Made by a program: the position numbers and the translations under genes. Under the pieces are notes generated by a model. It made no database searches and was not told where the DNA came from. It saw only the letters and a list, made by a program, of their open reading frames with translations. A DNA stretch of 64,000 bases, taken from NCBI RefSeq assembly GCF_024172085.1, contig NZ_JAMZDZ010000001.1, positions 2,976,001 through 3,040,000 on the forward strand, in the 5' to 3' direction. Source of the DNA: Hamadaea flava (lineage in GTDB: Bacteria; Actinomycetota; Actinomycetes; Mycobacteriales; Micromonosporaceae). Positions 32,855-41,209 of the stretch are shown one piece after another (the stretch's first letter is position 1; the number at the start of each line of letters is the position of its first letter).

Positions 32855-35800
32855 TCACCAGACGCCCATGACCACTCGGCCGCCGGCGAGGTCCACGTCG
32901 AACGTTCCGGAGTCGTACCAGCCCGCCGGGCCGGTGTAGGACCATCCGCTCAGCCAGACGTGATAACGGAAATCAGGCCCATAGTCGTACGCCACGATGA
33001 CGTCTTCGCGTCCGTCGTCGTCGACGTCTCCGACCGCCATCCGATTGCCTACTTCGCTGAGGGTGTATCCGGAGGTGACCTCCCAGTCCGGGCTGGCCAG
33101 GGTGAACTGCGTACCGCTCGCCGTCCACCGGAACAGCCGGGCGTGACTGCCCCCGTACGTGTAGAACAGTGCGGGCTCGTCGTCGCCGTCACCGTCGAAG
33201 TCCCCGACGACCATCCGGTCCGCCACATTGTTGAGATCGAATCCGCCGGACTGGTAATAGCCGTTGGGTCCACTGTAGCCAGTCGCGGCGTTCCAGACAT
33301 GGAATCGGAAATACGTGCCATACGAGTACGCCGTGATCAAGTCGTCGCGACCGTCCCGGTCCACGTCGCCGGCAGCGAAGCGGCCGGCCACGTTGGCCAG
33401 GTCGTAGCCGCTCGCCACGCTCCAGTCGCCGGACGTCGTCTTCGTCAGCGCCGTCCCGTCGGACAGGAACCGGTGGATCCGGGCTCCGGTCGTCCCGCTG
33501 ACGGCCTCGAAGAGCGCGAGGTCGGTGCAGCCGTTGCCGTCGAAGTCCCCGGCGGCCATCCGGTTGCCCACCGATGACGGCGTGACCGCCGCTGTCCCCC
33601 AGACCTTGGGCCCGGCCGATAGCGCCGTGCCGTCCCAGACGTCGAACCGCAGCGCGCCGCCCGTGTCGAAGCCGACCGCGAGATCGTCGACGCCGTCGCA
33701 GGTGAAGTCGCCGGAGACCAGCCGGTCACCCACCTTCGACAGGTCGTACCCGGAACCCTGGATCCAGCCCTGGCCCGACTGGAACGCCGTCATCGTCGAG
33801 GTCCAGCGGCTCATCGTGGCGTCGCTCGTGGCGCCGGACAACATGACCGGTGCGGCCGGTCGCCCGTACCACTGGGTCATCATGAGGTGGTTCTCGGTGT
33901 GAGTGCCCACGGCGACGGACTGGGTGGCGAATTTGCGGCCGCTGCTGCTCGAGGCCGCGAACAGGCCGCCCTTCATGCCGGCCGGCGCCGAGTTCACCAG
34001 CGTGGTGGGGTTGAGCTTGAGGAAGGTGCCCACGGCCGTGCCGTAGAGGTAGCCGTCCCGCGAGTCGAACGTGAGATTGACCGCGCGCGGGTTGAAGCTC
34101 GTGGTCCAGGTGTAGTCGACCAGCGTCGTGCTGCTGAGCAGCTGGCGCGTGGTGACGTTGAAGCGGAACGCCTTGCCCGCGGTGACGCCGACGAGGACGT
34201 TGGGGTCGGAGCCGAAGGCCAGCCCGTTGACGCCCAGCTCACCCGCGAGCGGCGTGGCCTGCCAGAGCTTCGTTCCGGTCTCGACGTCGAGGGCGAAGAT
34301 CTTGCCGCTGCTCTGCGGCGCGATGGTGCAGCAGTTCAGCGTGCCGCCGTAGAGCACCCCGTTCTTGTAGACGAGCGAGCTGATCTCGCCCGCGCCCGCG
34401 ATGCCGTTGAAGACGCGGACCGCACCCGTCGCCGGGTCGTACAGCGTGACCGCGCCTTCGGTCTGGGAGTTCTTCGGGCTGGTGCCGACCGCCACGTACT
34501 TCCCGGCCGAGATCACCGTCCAGGGCCGCTCCTGACCGTAGCTTTGCAGGTCGAACAGTTTGCGCGGATTGGCGGAGTCGAACGGCAACGCTGGGTCGTA
34601 CTCGTAGAGCGCGCCGTTGGGGTATACCCCCAGATACAGCTTGCGGCCGTGGCTGGCCATGCCCTCGGCCTGATGCGCCCAGCGGTACTCGTGCCACGCC
34701 TCGGCGTCGGGGTCGTACCCGGCGAAGCCGCCCGCGAAATACCCGCCCAGGTACGCCCAGCCGTTGGGACCGATCCCCAGCGAGCGCAAGGAGGTCAGCA
34801 CCGGCTGGAAGCCGACGTCGACCCAGTTCACCGCCGAACCGGTGTGGGTGACCAGGTCGTAGCGGAGGATCGAACCGTCGGCCTGCCCGGACACCACCAT
34901 CTCGTGCCCGGTCGCCGGGTCCACCACGCGCTGGATGCCCTTCGGCGCGCCCATGCCGAAGCCGGTGTGGGTCACCGCCCCGGTGTCGGCGTCGTAGCCC
35001 ACCAGCTCACCCGACATCGCGAGGTAGGTCAGCCCGTCGCTGCCCTCGTCGGAGACGGTCGGACCGGCGTACCCGGGGATCTCGCGGACCCACTGCTGGG
35101 TCACCAGGTCGTAGAGCCACGCCTTCGCCGACGACGTCCCGCCGACGAAGTAGACGTAAAGGTAGTCGCCCGCGTCGTCGAGCTGATAGGTGTACATGTC
35201 GTTCGGAACGCCGGGTGGCAGTGGGATGTCCACATGGGTGTCGGTCGCCGGGTCGTACCGGACGAACCGCGTGAACTGCCCGAGCCCCGCGTAGACCTTG
35301 CCTTTGGCGTACTCGACTGAGCGCACGTACTTATAGGTGTCGCCGAAGCTGTCGCGGGTCGTCCAGTTCGACCCCGGCGACCAGCTCGTCAGGAGGCCCG
35401 CCGGAGCCGGCTTGATGAATCCCTGGAACGTGCCGACCCACAGGTTGCCCTGGTCGTCGGTGTCGCCCTCCCAGAGGAAGCTCGTCCCCGCCGAGGGCGC
35501 TCCCAGGTCGGTGAGCGTACGCCCGGTGTAGGTCAGCCGAAACGCATGGCCTTCGCCGTATGTCGTGACGTAGACGTACTTGCCGTCCGCGGTGACCGAG
35601 ACACCCCAGGCGCCTTCGGCTCCGCCCAGCGGATACCGGGCGACCATCTTCCCGGCGAACGGGTCGACCTCGGCCAGGTACGCCGGATCGCCCTCGGCCG
35701 GAGCGCCGCTGATCGCCAGCCACGTCCGGACCTTGCCGTCGGACATGCGCGCCGTCTCACCACCCGCCGCCGTCACCCCCTTGACCGGCGGGCGGCCCAG

Positions 35801-35935
35801 GTCGATCGACTTCGGATACGGACCGGCCGCTTGGGCGGGCCGTGCCGGGCTCACTCCACCTACGACGGTGGCGGCCACGACCAGAAGTAGTGCCGGCAAT
35901 CCGGCAAGAAACGAACGACGTCGATGACGAAGCAT
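32855..35935 (-). CDS. Large secreted beta-propeller protein with C-terminal FG-GAP repeats
   Basis: 1026 residues: a signal peptide with an RRR start (about 36 residues, ending PAQAA), then about 650 residues of propeller/PQQ-like repeats (VYVTTYGEGHAF, GYDPDAEAWHEYRW), and five calcium-binding FG-GAP/VCBS-like repeats from about residue 750, recognised by DFTCDGVDD, DFDGNGCTD, DVDRDGRDD, DFDGDGDDE and DVDDDGRED. Probably an extracellular lectin- or enzyme-like protein; no catalytic motif is evident. The promoter has a DasR-type box in its spacer, so control by N-acetylglucosamine status is likely (inference). Leaderless start at ATG 35935. Confidence 0.85.
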   Translation of the reverse strand: MLRHRRRSFLAGLPALLLVVAATVVGGVSPARPAQAAGPYPKSIDLGRPPVKGVTAAGGETARMSDGKVRTWLAISGAPAEGDPAYLAEVDPFAGKMVARYPLGGAEGAWGVSVTADGKYVYVTTYGEGHAFRLTYTGRTLTDLGAPSAGTSFLWEGDTDDQGNLWVGTFQGFIKPAPAGLLTSWSPGSNWTTRDSFGDTYKYVRSVEYAKGKVYAGLGQFTRFVRYDPATDTHVDIPLPPGVPNDMYTYQLDDAGDYLYVYFVGGTSSAKAWLYDLVTQQWVREIPGYAGPTVSDEGSDGLTYLAMSGELVGYDADTGAVTHTGFGMGAPKGIQRVVDPATGHEMVVSGQADGSILRYDLVTHTGSAVNWVDVGFQPVLTSLRSLGIGPNGWAYLGGYFAGGFAGYDPDAEAWHEYRWAHQAEGMASHGRKLYLGVYPNGALYEYDPALPFDSANPRKLFDLQSYGQERPWTVISAGKYVAVGTSPKNSQTEGAVTLYDPATGAVRVFNGIAGAGEISSLVYKNGVLYGGTLNCCTIAPQSSGKIFALDVETGTKLWQATPLAGELGVNGLAFGSDPNVLVGVTAGKAFRFNVTTRQLLSSTTLVDYTWTTSFNPRAVNLTFDSRDGYLYGTAVGTFLKLNPTTLVNSAPAGMKGGLFAASSSSGRKFATQSVAVGTHTENHLMMTQWYGRPAAPVMLSGATSDATMSRWTSTMTAFQSGQGWIQGSGYDLSKVGDRLVSGDFTCDGVDDLAVGFDTGGALRFDVWDGTALSAGPKVWGTAAVTPSSVGNRMAAGDFDGNGCTDLALFEAVSGTTGARIHRFLSDGTALTKTTSGDWSVASGYDLANVAGRFAAGDVDRDGRDDLITAYSYGTYFRFHVWNAATGYSGPNGYYQSGGFDLNNVADRMVVGDFDGDGDDEPALFYTYGGSHARLFRWTASGTQFTLASPDWEVTSGYTLSEVGNRMAVGDVDDDGREDVIVAYDYGPDFRYHVWLSGWSYTGPAGWYDSGTFDVDLAGGRVVMGVW

Positions 35936-35941
35936 GGACGG

Positions 35942-35970
35942 ACGATATTCCGGTCTAGACCGGTAGTCAA
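35942..35970 (-). promoter_or_regulatory. Leaderless promoter with DasR-like palindrome in the spacer
   Basis: On the minus strand: TTGACT (35970-35965), a 17-bp spacer, TATCGT (35947-35942), then 6 bases to ATG 35935. The spacer holds the perfect palindrome CCGGTCTAGACCGG (35950-35963), whose GGTCTAGACC core equals the DasR-responsive element core; 12 of 16 positions fit the published dre consensus. A bound repressor would block RNA polymerase directly. Confidence 0.75.
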
Positions 35971-36001
35971 TGACCGCCGTCAGTTTCTTCCCGTCTTCGC
36001 T

Positions 36002-36056
36002 GGATCAGGGATCCGCGTCGAATCTTCCGCCGAGATTCGGCCCAGATCCCTGATCC
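36002..36056 (-). terminator. Nested hairpin downstream of AhpD-like gene
   Basis: Outer stem of 12 perfect bp (36002-36013 GGATCAGGGATC; 36045-36056) enclosing a second perfect 7-bp stem (CGAATCT 36019-36025; AGATTCG 36033-36039). It lies 44 bases after the AhpD-like stop and just behind the promoter of the FG-GAP gene, which it may insulate. Confidence 0.65.
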
Positions 36057-36099
36057 GCCCTCCGCACGGCCGTGTGCTTGGCCCTAGGCAGGGACGGGC

Positions 36100-36573
36100 T
36101 CAGCCGAACTGGCCCGGCCGGTAGTCGCCGGCGGGCTGCTTCACGGCGATGTTCATGCGGTTCGCCGCGTTGATGAGCCCGATCACCAGTACCAGCAGGC
36201 CGAGTTGCTCGTCGTCGTAATGCTTGGCGGCCCGGTCCCACACGTCGTCGCCGATTCCGCCGGCTCCGTCGGCGATCCGGGTCGCCTCCTCGGTCAGCTC
36301 CAGCGCGGCCCGTTCGGCCTCGGTGAACACCGTCGACTCCCGCCAGGCCGCGACGAGGTTGAGGCGTACCGGTGTCTCTCCGATGTGGATCGCATCTTTG
36401 AAGTGCATGTCGGTGCAGAATCCGCAGCCGTTGATCTGACTGGCCCGCAGCATCACCAGGTTCTGCGTCGCGGCCGGCAGATTCGAGTCCGCGAGGGTCT
36501 TGGCCGCCGTGTAGAAGTGCCGCAGGACTTTGGCCGCGACCGGGCTTTCGGTGAGGTTCAATCGTGCTTCCAT
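36100..36573 (-). CDS. Carboxymuconolactone decarboxylase family, AhpD-like
   Basis: 157 residues, all helical, with the AhpD-type redox motif NGCGFCTDMH (CxxC plus His). Such proteins are alkylhydroperoxidase cores that reduce peroxides using protein thiols. ATG 36573; no strong ribosome site. 36 bases downstream of the XRE gene stop on the same strand, so perhaps read from the same transcript. Confidence 0.87.
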   Translation of the reverse strand: MEARLNLTESPVAAKVLRHFYTAAKTLADSNLPAATQNLVMLRASQINGCGFCTDMHFKDAIHIGETPVRLNLVAAWRESTVFTEAERAALELTEEATRIADGAGGIGDDVWDRAAKHYDDEQLGLLVLVIGLINAANRMNIAVKQPAGDYRPGQFG

Positions 36574-36609
36574 GCCCTCGAGACGAGACGGCGCCGTCCG
36601 GCTGTGACA

Positions 36610-36837
36610 TCACGTGGGCTTGGTCACGGTCAGCAGCTCGCCGGGGCTGCAGTCGAGGGCGTCGCAGATCGCGGTCAGGGTGCTGAAGCGTACGGCGCGG
36701 GCGTGGCCGTTCTTGAGGATCGAGAGGTTGGCGACCGTCACCCCGACGATCGCCGACAACTCGACCAGCGTCATCCCCCGCGCCGCGAGCACCTCGTCGA
36801 GGTGGACCTCGATGCGATGCTCGGCCGACTCCCCCAT
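36610..36837 (-). CDS. Small XRE/Cro-like regulator paired with DUF2975
   Basis: 75 residues, a single helix-turn-helix domain (MTLVELSAIVGVTVANLSILKNG, then FSTLTAICDALDCSPGELL), of the YozG/HTH_26 kind that always accompanies DUF2975 membrane proteins. ATG 36837 overlaps the DUF2975 stop (ATGA). It probably represses the pair through the two TATCG-CGATA palindromes at 37506-37539. Confidence 0.9.
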   Translation of the reverse strand: MGESAEHRIEVHLDEVLAARGMTLVELSAIVGVTVANLSILKNGHARAVRFSTLTAICDALDCSPGELLTVTKPT

Positions 36838-37487
36838 CAGATCACCGTGTCCAGCTCGGTCCGCATCGCTACGCCGCGCGCGATGAGCTGACCGAACCCG
36901 GCGAAGATGAACGCCACGAAGACCCACGGCAGCAACGGCGGCGTCGACACGAACGCCCCGCCGTCGCGCAGGACCGTCGTCGAGAGCACCCAGAGCGCGA
37001 CGATCGCGACCGCCCACGCTCCGGCGCCGCCGAACGCGGTGATCTTCGCCAGCACGGTCAGGTCCTTCGCCGTACGCGACGAGAACGGGTCCTGCTCCCG
37101 CGCGATCCGCAGCAACCCCGCGAGCCGCCGGGCGATCTCGGCGATGAGCAGCAGCCCCGGCAGGACCGTCACCAGATACAGCAGCCGTTGCGCCAAGGAC
37201 GGATCGGTCACCCGGACCATCACGGTGCCCTCTGGATCGATCTCGACGCCGGGCACGACCTTCGCCGCCGACGACGCATCCGGCGACGCATCCGGCGACC
37301 CAGCCGGCGACGCGAACGACGACAGCGACGCCGGCAGCAGGGACGTCGGCAGCTCGACGGCGACCGGCGACTTCGGGATGAACGCGATGACCAGCACCGC
37401 GACCGCGACGCACAGCGCCGCGATCTGCACGAACGTGGCGATCGCCCCCAGCCCGCGCAGCCAGTTCCCCCACTTCCGCTCTTCCAT
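36837..37487 (-). CDS. DUF2975 family membrane protein
   Basis: 216 residues with four membrane helices: the first at residues 18-40, a 60-residue outside loop with a Ser/Pro/Ala-rich repeat (GSPDASPDASS), then three more. The family is of unknown function and is coded with a small XRE regulator, as here. ATG 37487 has GGGGAGGG 7 bases upstream. The coding repeat is an exact 12-bp duplication (about 37279-37302). Confidence 0.88.
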   Translation of the reverse strand: MEERKWGNWLRGLGAIATFVQIAALCVAVAVLVIAFIPKSPVAVELPTSLLPASLSSFASPAGSPDASPDASSAAKVVPGVEIDPEGTVMVRVTDPSLAQRLLYLVTVLPGLLLIAEIARRLAGLLRIAREQDPFSSRTAKDLTVLAKITAFGGAGAWAVAIVALWVLSTTVLRDGGAFVSTPPLLPWVFVAFIFAGFGQLIARGVAMRTELDTVI

Positions 37488-37505
37488 GACACACCCTCCC
37501 CGGAG

Positions 37506-37539
37506 TATCGAAAAACGATATGGATATCGAGAAACGATA
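37506..37539. promoter_or_regulatory. Twin TATCG-N5-CGATA operators upstream of DUF2975/XRE
   Basis: Two near-identical 15-bp palindromes: TATCGAAAAACGATA (37506-37520) and TATCGAGAAACGATA (37525-37539), centres 19 bp apart, in an otherwise GC-rich region directly upstream of the operon. Best explained as binding sites for the XRE protein. Confidence 0.75.
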
Positions 37540-37605
37540 TGCCGCCGCTCTCACCGCGTCAAGCCGTCTGCAGACCGCGGCCGTCCCTGCGGCATGATCA
37601 CCGGC

Positions 37606-38355
37606 ATGACTGGACGCGCGATTCTGGTGACCGGAGCCTCCCGCGGAATCGGACGGGCGGTGGCCGAGGCGTTCGCCCGCGACGGCGACCGCGTGGCCGT
37701 CCACTATCGAGGGTCGGCCGACCAGGCCGAACAGGTACGCACGACGCTGCCGGGCGAAGGTCACGTGGTGGTACAGGGCGACCTCGCCGACCCTGACGCC
37801 GTACGCGCGGTGGTCGACGGCGCGGCCGAAGCGCTCGGCGGGCTCGACGTCCTCGTGAACAACGCCGGGGTCTACGCGCCGCATCCCGTCTTCGAGACCT
37901 CGTACGCCGACTGGCAGGACCAGTGGCGTAGCACGCTGGACACCAACCTCGTCGGCCCGGCCAACGCGATCTGGTGCGCCGCCCGGCACATGCGCGACAA
38001 GGGCGGGCGCATCATCAACATCACGTCGCGGGGCGCCTTCCGGGGCGAGCCGGAGCATGTGGCGTACGGGGCGAGCAAGGCGGGACTGAACTCGCTGACG
38101 CAGTCGCTCGCGGTCGAACTCGGCCGCCACGGGATCGCCGTCGCGGCCGTCGCGCCGGGCTTCGTGGAGACCGACATGGTCACCGAATACCTCGCCTCGC
38201 CCGCCGGAGCGGCGGTCCGCGCGCAGAGCCCGTTCGACCGGGTCGCGCGGCCCGAGGAGATCGCGGCCGCCGTGCACTGGCTCGCCTCGCCGCTGGCCGA
38301 GTGGGCGTCCGGCACGATCATCGACCTCAACGGCGCCTCCTACCTCCGGACGTAA
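37606..38355 (+). CDS. SDR family oxidoreductase
   Basis: 249 residues: NAD(P)-binding TGASRGIG at the N-terminus, NNAG, catalytic Ser in NITSRG and YGASK (Tyr and Lys), then PGFVETDM. Classical FabG-like reductase; the substrate is unknown. ATG 37606 is used; ATG 37594 is in frame and adds four residues. Single gene followed by a hairpin. Confidence 0.92.
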   Translation: MTGRAILVTGASRGIGRAVAEAFARDGDRVAVHYRGSADQAEQVRTTLPGEGHVVVQGDLADPDAVRAVVDGAAEALGGLDVLVNNAGVYAPHPVFETSYADWQDQWRSTLDTNLVGPANAIWCAARHMRDKGGRIINITSRGAFRGEPEHVAYGASKAGLNSLTQSLAVELGRHGIAVAAVAPGFVETDMVTEYLASPAGAAVRAQSPFDRVARPEEIAAAVHWLASPLAEWASGTIIDLNGASYLRT

Positions 38356-38374
38356 CCCCGCCGACCCATGGGCT

Positions 38375-38433
38375 GCAGATCACGGTTACGCAGGCTTCAA
38401 CCGGCACGGGAAGCATCCATAACCATGATCTGC
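38375..38433 (+). terminator. Hairpin after SDR
   Basis: 14-bp stem with one mismatch (38375-38388 GCAGATCACGGTTA; 38420-38433 TAACCATGATCTGC) around 31 bases, 19 bases after the SDR stop. Its GCAGATCA-type arm recurs at 46196. Confidence 0.7.
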
Positions 38434-38458
38434 CGCGAAGGGGACGCGAAAGGGAACC

Positions 38459-39187
38459 GTGAGTCGAGCCGACCTCCACCTGCACACCAACCTCGGGGAC
38501 GGTTGGATCAGCCCGGCCCGGCTGGTGCGTACGGCGGTCGAGAAGCAGTTGTCGGTGATCGCGGTGACGGACCACGACCACCTCGACGGCGTACGCCGAG
38601 TCGAGGACGTGCTGGCCGAGGCCGCGTCGCCGATCCAGCTGATCGCCGGAGTGGAGGTCACCACCCGCAGCGGTCACCTCCTTGGTCTGTTCGTACGCAA
38701 AGCGCCCAAGCCCATGCGCCCGGTGCAGGAGAGCATCGACGCCATCAAGGAGCAGGGCGGGCTCGTCGTCGTCGCGCACCCGTTCGGCAGGCTCGTGCCG
38801 AGCCTGGGTCGCCGGAAGATCGACGAACTGCTGAGCACCGGCTATGAGATCGACGGGATCGAGATCTACAACCCGAGCCCGGCGAACGCTTCGCAGCGGG
38901 CGGCGGTGCGTACGGCGAACGCGGATTGGGGGCTGGCCGAGATCGGTTCCAGCGACGCCCATTTCTGGCAGCACGTCGGAGCCGGGTACACGCAGTTCAC
39001 CGGGGCGACCGCGGCGGATCTGCGCGCCGCGGTCATCGGGCGGACCACCCGGGCCGGCGGGCAGGAGCAGAAGCCCCAGCGGCTCAATCCGGGCGCGTAC
39101 GTGGCGCAGTGCGCATGGAGCTGGTTCGTGGACCCGCCACGCCGCATGCTGCGCCGCCGCCGCGAAGCGAGCGCACAACAGTGTTAG
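38459..39187 (+). CDS. PHP domain phosphoesterase
   Basis: 242 residues with the PHP metal motifs: DLHLHTNLGDG, VTDHDHLDG, AHPFG and SSDAH. Close in layout to YciV/TrpH-like enzymes that hydrolyse 3',5'-nucleoside bisphosphates or DNA ends. GTG 38459 has AAGGGA 4 bases upstream. The last 4 bases overlap the convergent acyltransferase gene. Confidence 0.88.
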   Translation: MSRADLHLHTNLGDGWISPARLVRTAVEKQLSVIAVTDHDHLDGVRRVEDVLAEAASPIQLIAGVEVTTRSGHLLGLFVRKAPKPMRPVQESIDAIKEQGGLVVVAHPFGRLVPSLGRRKIDELLSTGYEIDGIEIYNPSPANASQRAAVRTANADWGLAEIGSSDAHFWQHVGAGYTQFTGATAADLRAAVIGRTTRAGGQEQKPQRLNPGAYVAQCAWSWFVDPPRRMLRRRREASAQQC

Positions 39188-40107
39188 ACGGCCGCGATGG
39201 CCGCCGGCTCCGGCGGCCAGAACCGGCGGAACATGAACCATTGCGTAGGGCTGTGCCGTACCACTTCCTCCTGGCAGGAGAACATGTACTGGGTCAGGCG
39301 CTGCACTTCGCGCAGCCGTTCCGCGGTGTCACCGACCGGTCGCGGGAACATCGGCGGGAACGCTCGGATGTAGTAGCCGCCGTCTGGTGCGTACCAGCAA
39401 TAGCCCGGCAGGATGGCCGCACCGGTCTTGACCGCCAGCGCGGCGGAGCCGATCGGGACGTAGGTCTTCCGGCCGAAGAACGTGACCTCGACGCCGCGCT
39501 CCCGGGTGACCGGCCGGTCGATGACGATGGCGACGGCCCGGCTCGCGACCAGTTCCGCCATGGCCCGGCGGGCCGCGTTGGAGATCGGGATGATGTCGAC
39601 GCGTTTTTCTCGCCGATGTCCTTGGAGCAGGCTGTTGAGCTGTGGGTCCTTGAAGGTGTCGGCGATGGCTGAGAGCGGGACGTGGCGGGCGGCGACCGCG
39701 CCCGCCAGGTCCCAGCTGCCGAAGTGGCCGGTGGTGATGATCGCGCCCTTGCCCGGGGCCATCGCCGTCGCGACGCAGTCCTGCCACGTCATGTCCCCGG
39801 TCGTGCCCTGCGTCAGGTCCTGCGAGGTGGCCTCGACGTCGCGCATGTCCAGGTAGGGCAGGCAGATCAGCGACGCCGCCGTCCGGCCGTAGTTGAACCA
39901 GGAAGCGAGCGCGGCGCGTTTCACGCGAAGATCGGCGACCGGCAGATCGAGGACCTTCGCCATGTTCTCTTGGGTGATCCGGCGCTTGGACCGCCAGCCG
40001 AGGTAGCTCGCCGAGGTGACGGTGGAGGCCAGACCATGCCTCAACCGGCGCGGCGTTCTTCCCACGACGGCGATGCCCGAGCGCGCCAGCCAGTACACGG
40101 ATGACAC
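39184..40107 (-). CDS. LpxL/HtrB-family acyltransferase, PatA-like
   Basis: 307 residues of the lysophospholipid acyltransferase fold with the HxxxxD catalytic motif in TTGHFGSWDLAG and later RAVAIVIDRPVTRE. In mycobacteria and relatives PatA acylates phosphatidylinositol mannosides; this homologue may act on a similar glycolipid at the inner membrane face (family inference). GTG 40107 has GGGAG 8 bases upstream. Residues 1-30 may form a membrane anchor. Confidence 0.83.
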   Translation of the reverse strand: MSSVYWLARSGIAVVGRTPRRLRHGLASTVTSASYLGWRSKRRITQENMAKVLDLPVADLRVKRAALASWFNYGRTAASLICLPYLDMRDVEATSQDLTQGTTGDMTWQDCVATAMAPGKGAIITTGHFGSWDLAGAVAARHVPLSAIADTFKDPQLNSLLQGHRREKRVDIIPISNAARRAMAELVASRAVAIVIDRPVTRERGVEVTFFGRKTYVPIGSAALAVKTGAAILPGYCWYAPDGGYYIRAFPPMFPRPVGDTAERLREVQRLTQYMFSCQEEVVRHSPTQWFMFRRFWPPEPAAIAAV

Positions 40108-40219
40108 CGCACGGTCTCCCTACGTATCGGGAAGTCCAGCCTCTGCGACCTGGCGTACCGAGGGATGCCGATGCCCGGAAATCTGGATGACCTGCTGGTG
40201 AACCCTGATCACGTCCGGC

Positions 40220-41116
40220 TCAGGCGGCGGCGAGCCGTTGCGCCGCACCGGGATCATGGGCCGGCAGCACGACCAGATCCGGGATGCGCCGCCGCAACTC
40301 GTTGACCATCGCCACGGCCTCCCGCATCGCCCTCCGGTCGCCGACGCCCGGGATCTCCCCGGCCGCGAGCAGGTCCGCGTCGTAGGTGAGGTCCCCGACC
40401 ATCAGCAGCGGCGCGCGGCCGGGACGGCGTACCAGCAGGGATTGCGAACCCGCGGTGTGCCCAGGGGTCGGGAGCACGATCAGCGCGCCGTCACCGAACA
40501 CGTCGTGCCCGGTCATGAACGGCGCCAGCTCCGCGTCGCCCAGCGCCTCGGGGGCCACTCGCTCCCAGCGCAGCCCTGGCACCTCTATATGGGTACGCAG
40601 AAAGCCGCGTTGCTCCGCGAACGGCTTTCGCATGTCGTCCCATTCGGTGGCGCTGACGAGAATCCGGGATCCGGCCAGTTCCGGAAGTCCGCCGATGTGG
40701 TCCTGATGCAGGTGGGACAGGATCGCCGTGTGCACGTCGCCGGGTCCGTGCCCGAGCCGTCGCAGGGCCGCCGTGAGCGTCTGATCAGGCGAGATGTCGA
40801 ACTTCGCCAGCCGGTCGTAGATGTACCGGGTGGGACCGCCGGGGAAGTACGCCGGATCGGTGGTCGAGGCGATGTCCTGCCCGGTGTCGAAGAGCACCAC
40901 GCCTTCGGGGTGCTCGATCACGTACGCGTTGATGGGCCGCGGCGGTGTCCAGTCGCGCGCCGTGACCATCAGCCAGAGGTAGGTGGGCTGGCGGGTCGGG
41001 CCGACGTGCTGCGGGCGGATCTGGACGCTGCCGGTGCTGATGACGGAGACCTTCATGTCGCCTGCCTTCATGTCGCTTGCCTTCATGTCGCCTGCCTTCG
41101 TGCCGATGAGACTCAT
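40220..41116 (-). CDS. MBL-fold metallohydrolase, N-acyl-homoserine-lactonase-like
   Basis: 298 residues. Zinc ligands are in LSHLHQDHIGG, PTPGHTAGSQ and VGDLTYDAD; the C-terminal LPAHDP is also typical of AHL lactonases and related hydrolases. ATG 41116 is preceded at 7 bases by TAACGT and, 17 bp further, GTGACA, so the mRNA is likely leaderless. Residues 8-22 come from three 15-bp direct repeats (GDMKA, SDMKA, GDMKV), each with an internal ATG; ATG 41056 would give a conventional MKVSVISTG start. Divergent from a MarR regulator. Confidence 0.83.
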   Translation of the reverse strand: MSLIGTKAGDMKASDMKAGDMKVSVISTGSVQIRPQHVGPTRQPTYLWLMVTARDWTPPRPINAYVIEHPEGVVLFDTGQDIASTTDPAYFPGGPTRYIYDRLAKFDISPDQTLTAALRRLGHGPGDVHTAILSHLHQDHIGGLPELAGSRILVSATEWDDMRKPFAEQRGFLRTHIEVPGLRWERVAPEALGDAELAPFMTGHDVFGDGALIVLPTPGHTAGSQSLLVRRPGRAPLLMVGDLTYDADLLAAGEIPGVGDRRAMREAVAMVNELRRRIPDLVVLPAHDPGAAQRLAAA

Positions 41117-41123
41117 GAGGGTT

Positions 41124-41206
41124 ACGTTACGCGTCATTAGATGTCGTGTCACACATTGCCGGGGAGAGTGAGACGGCCCTCACAAATACATGTCGTGTAA
41201 TCTAAT
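41124..41206. promoter_or_regulatory. Divergent promoters and MarR operators
   Basis: Minus-strand promoter GTGACA (41152-41147), 17 bp, TAACGT (41129-41124); plus-strand -10 TAATCT (41198-41203) 6 bases before GTG 41210. ATGTCGTGT occurs at 41141-41149 and 41190-41198, flanked by the outer inverted repeat ATTAGAT (41136-41142) and ATCTAAT (41200-41206). Both lie over promoter elements, as expected for MarR repression of both genes. Confidence 0.65.
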
Positions 41207-41209
41207 GCC

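Noticed and set aside
36002-36056. Riboswitch for the FG-GAP gene
   Set aside because: The hairpin lies upstream of that gene's promoter, so it is not in its mRNA; a terminator of the AhpD-like gene fits.
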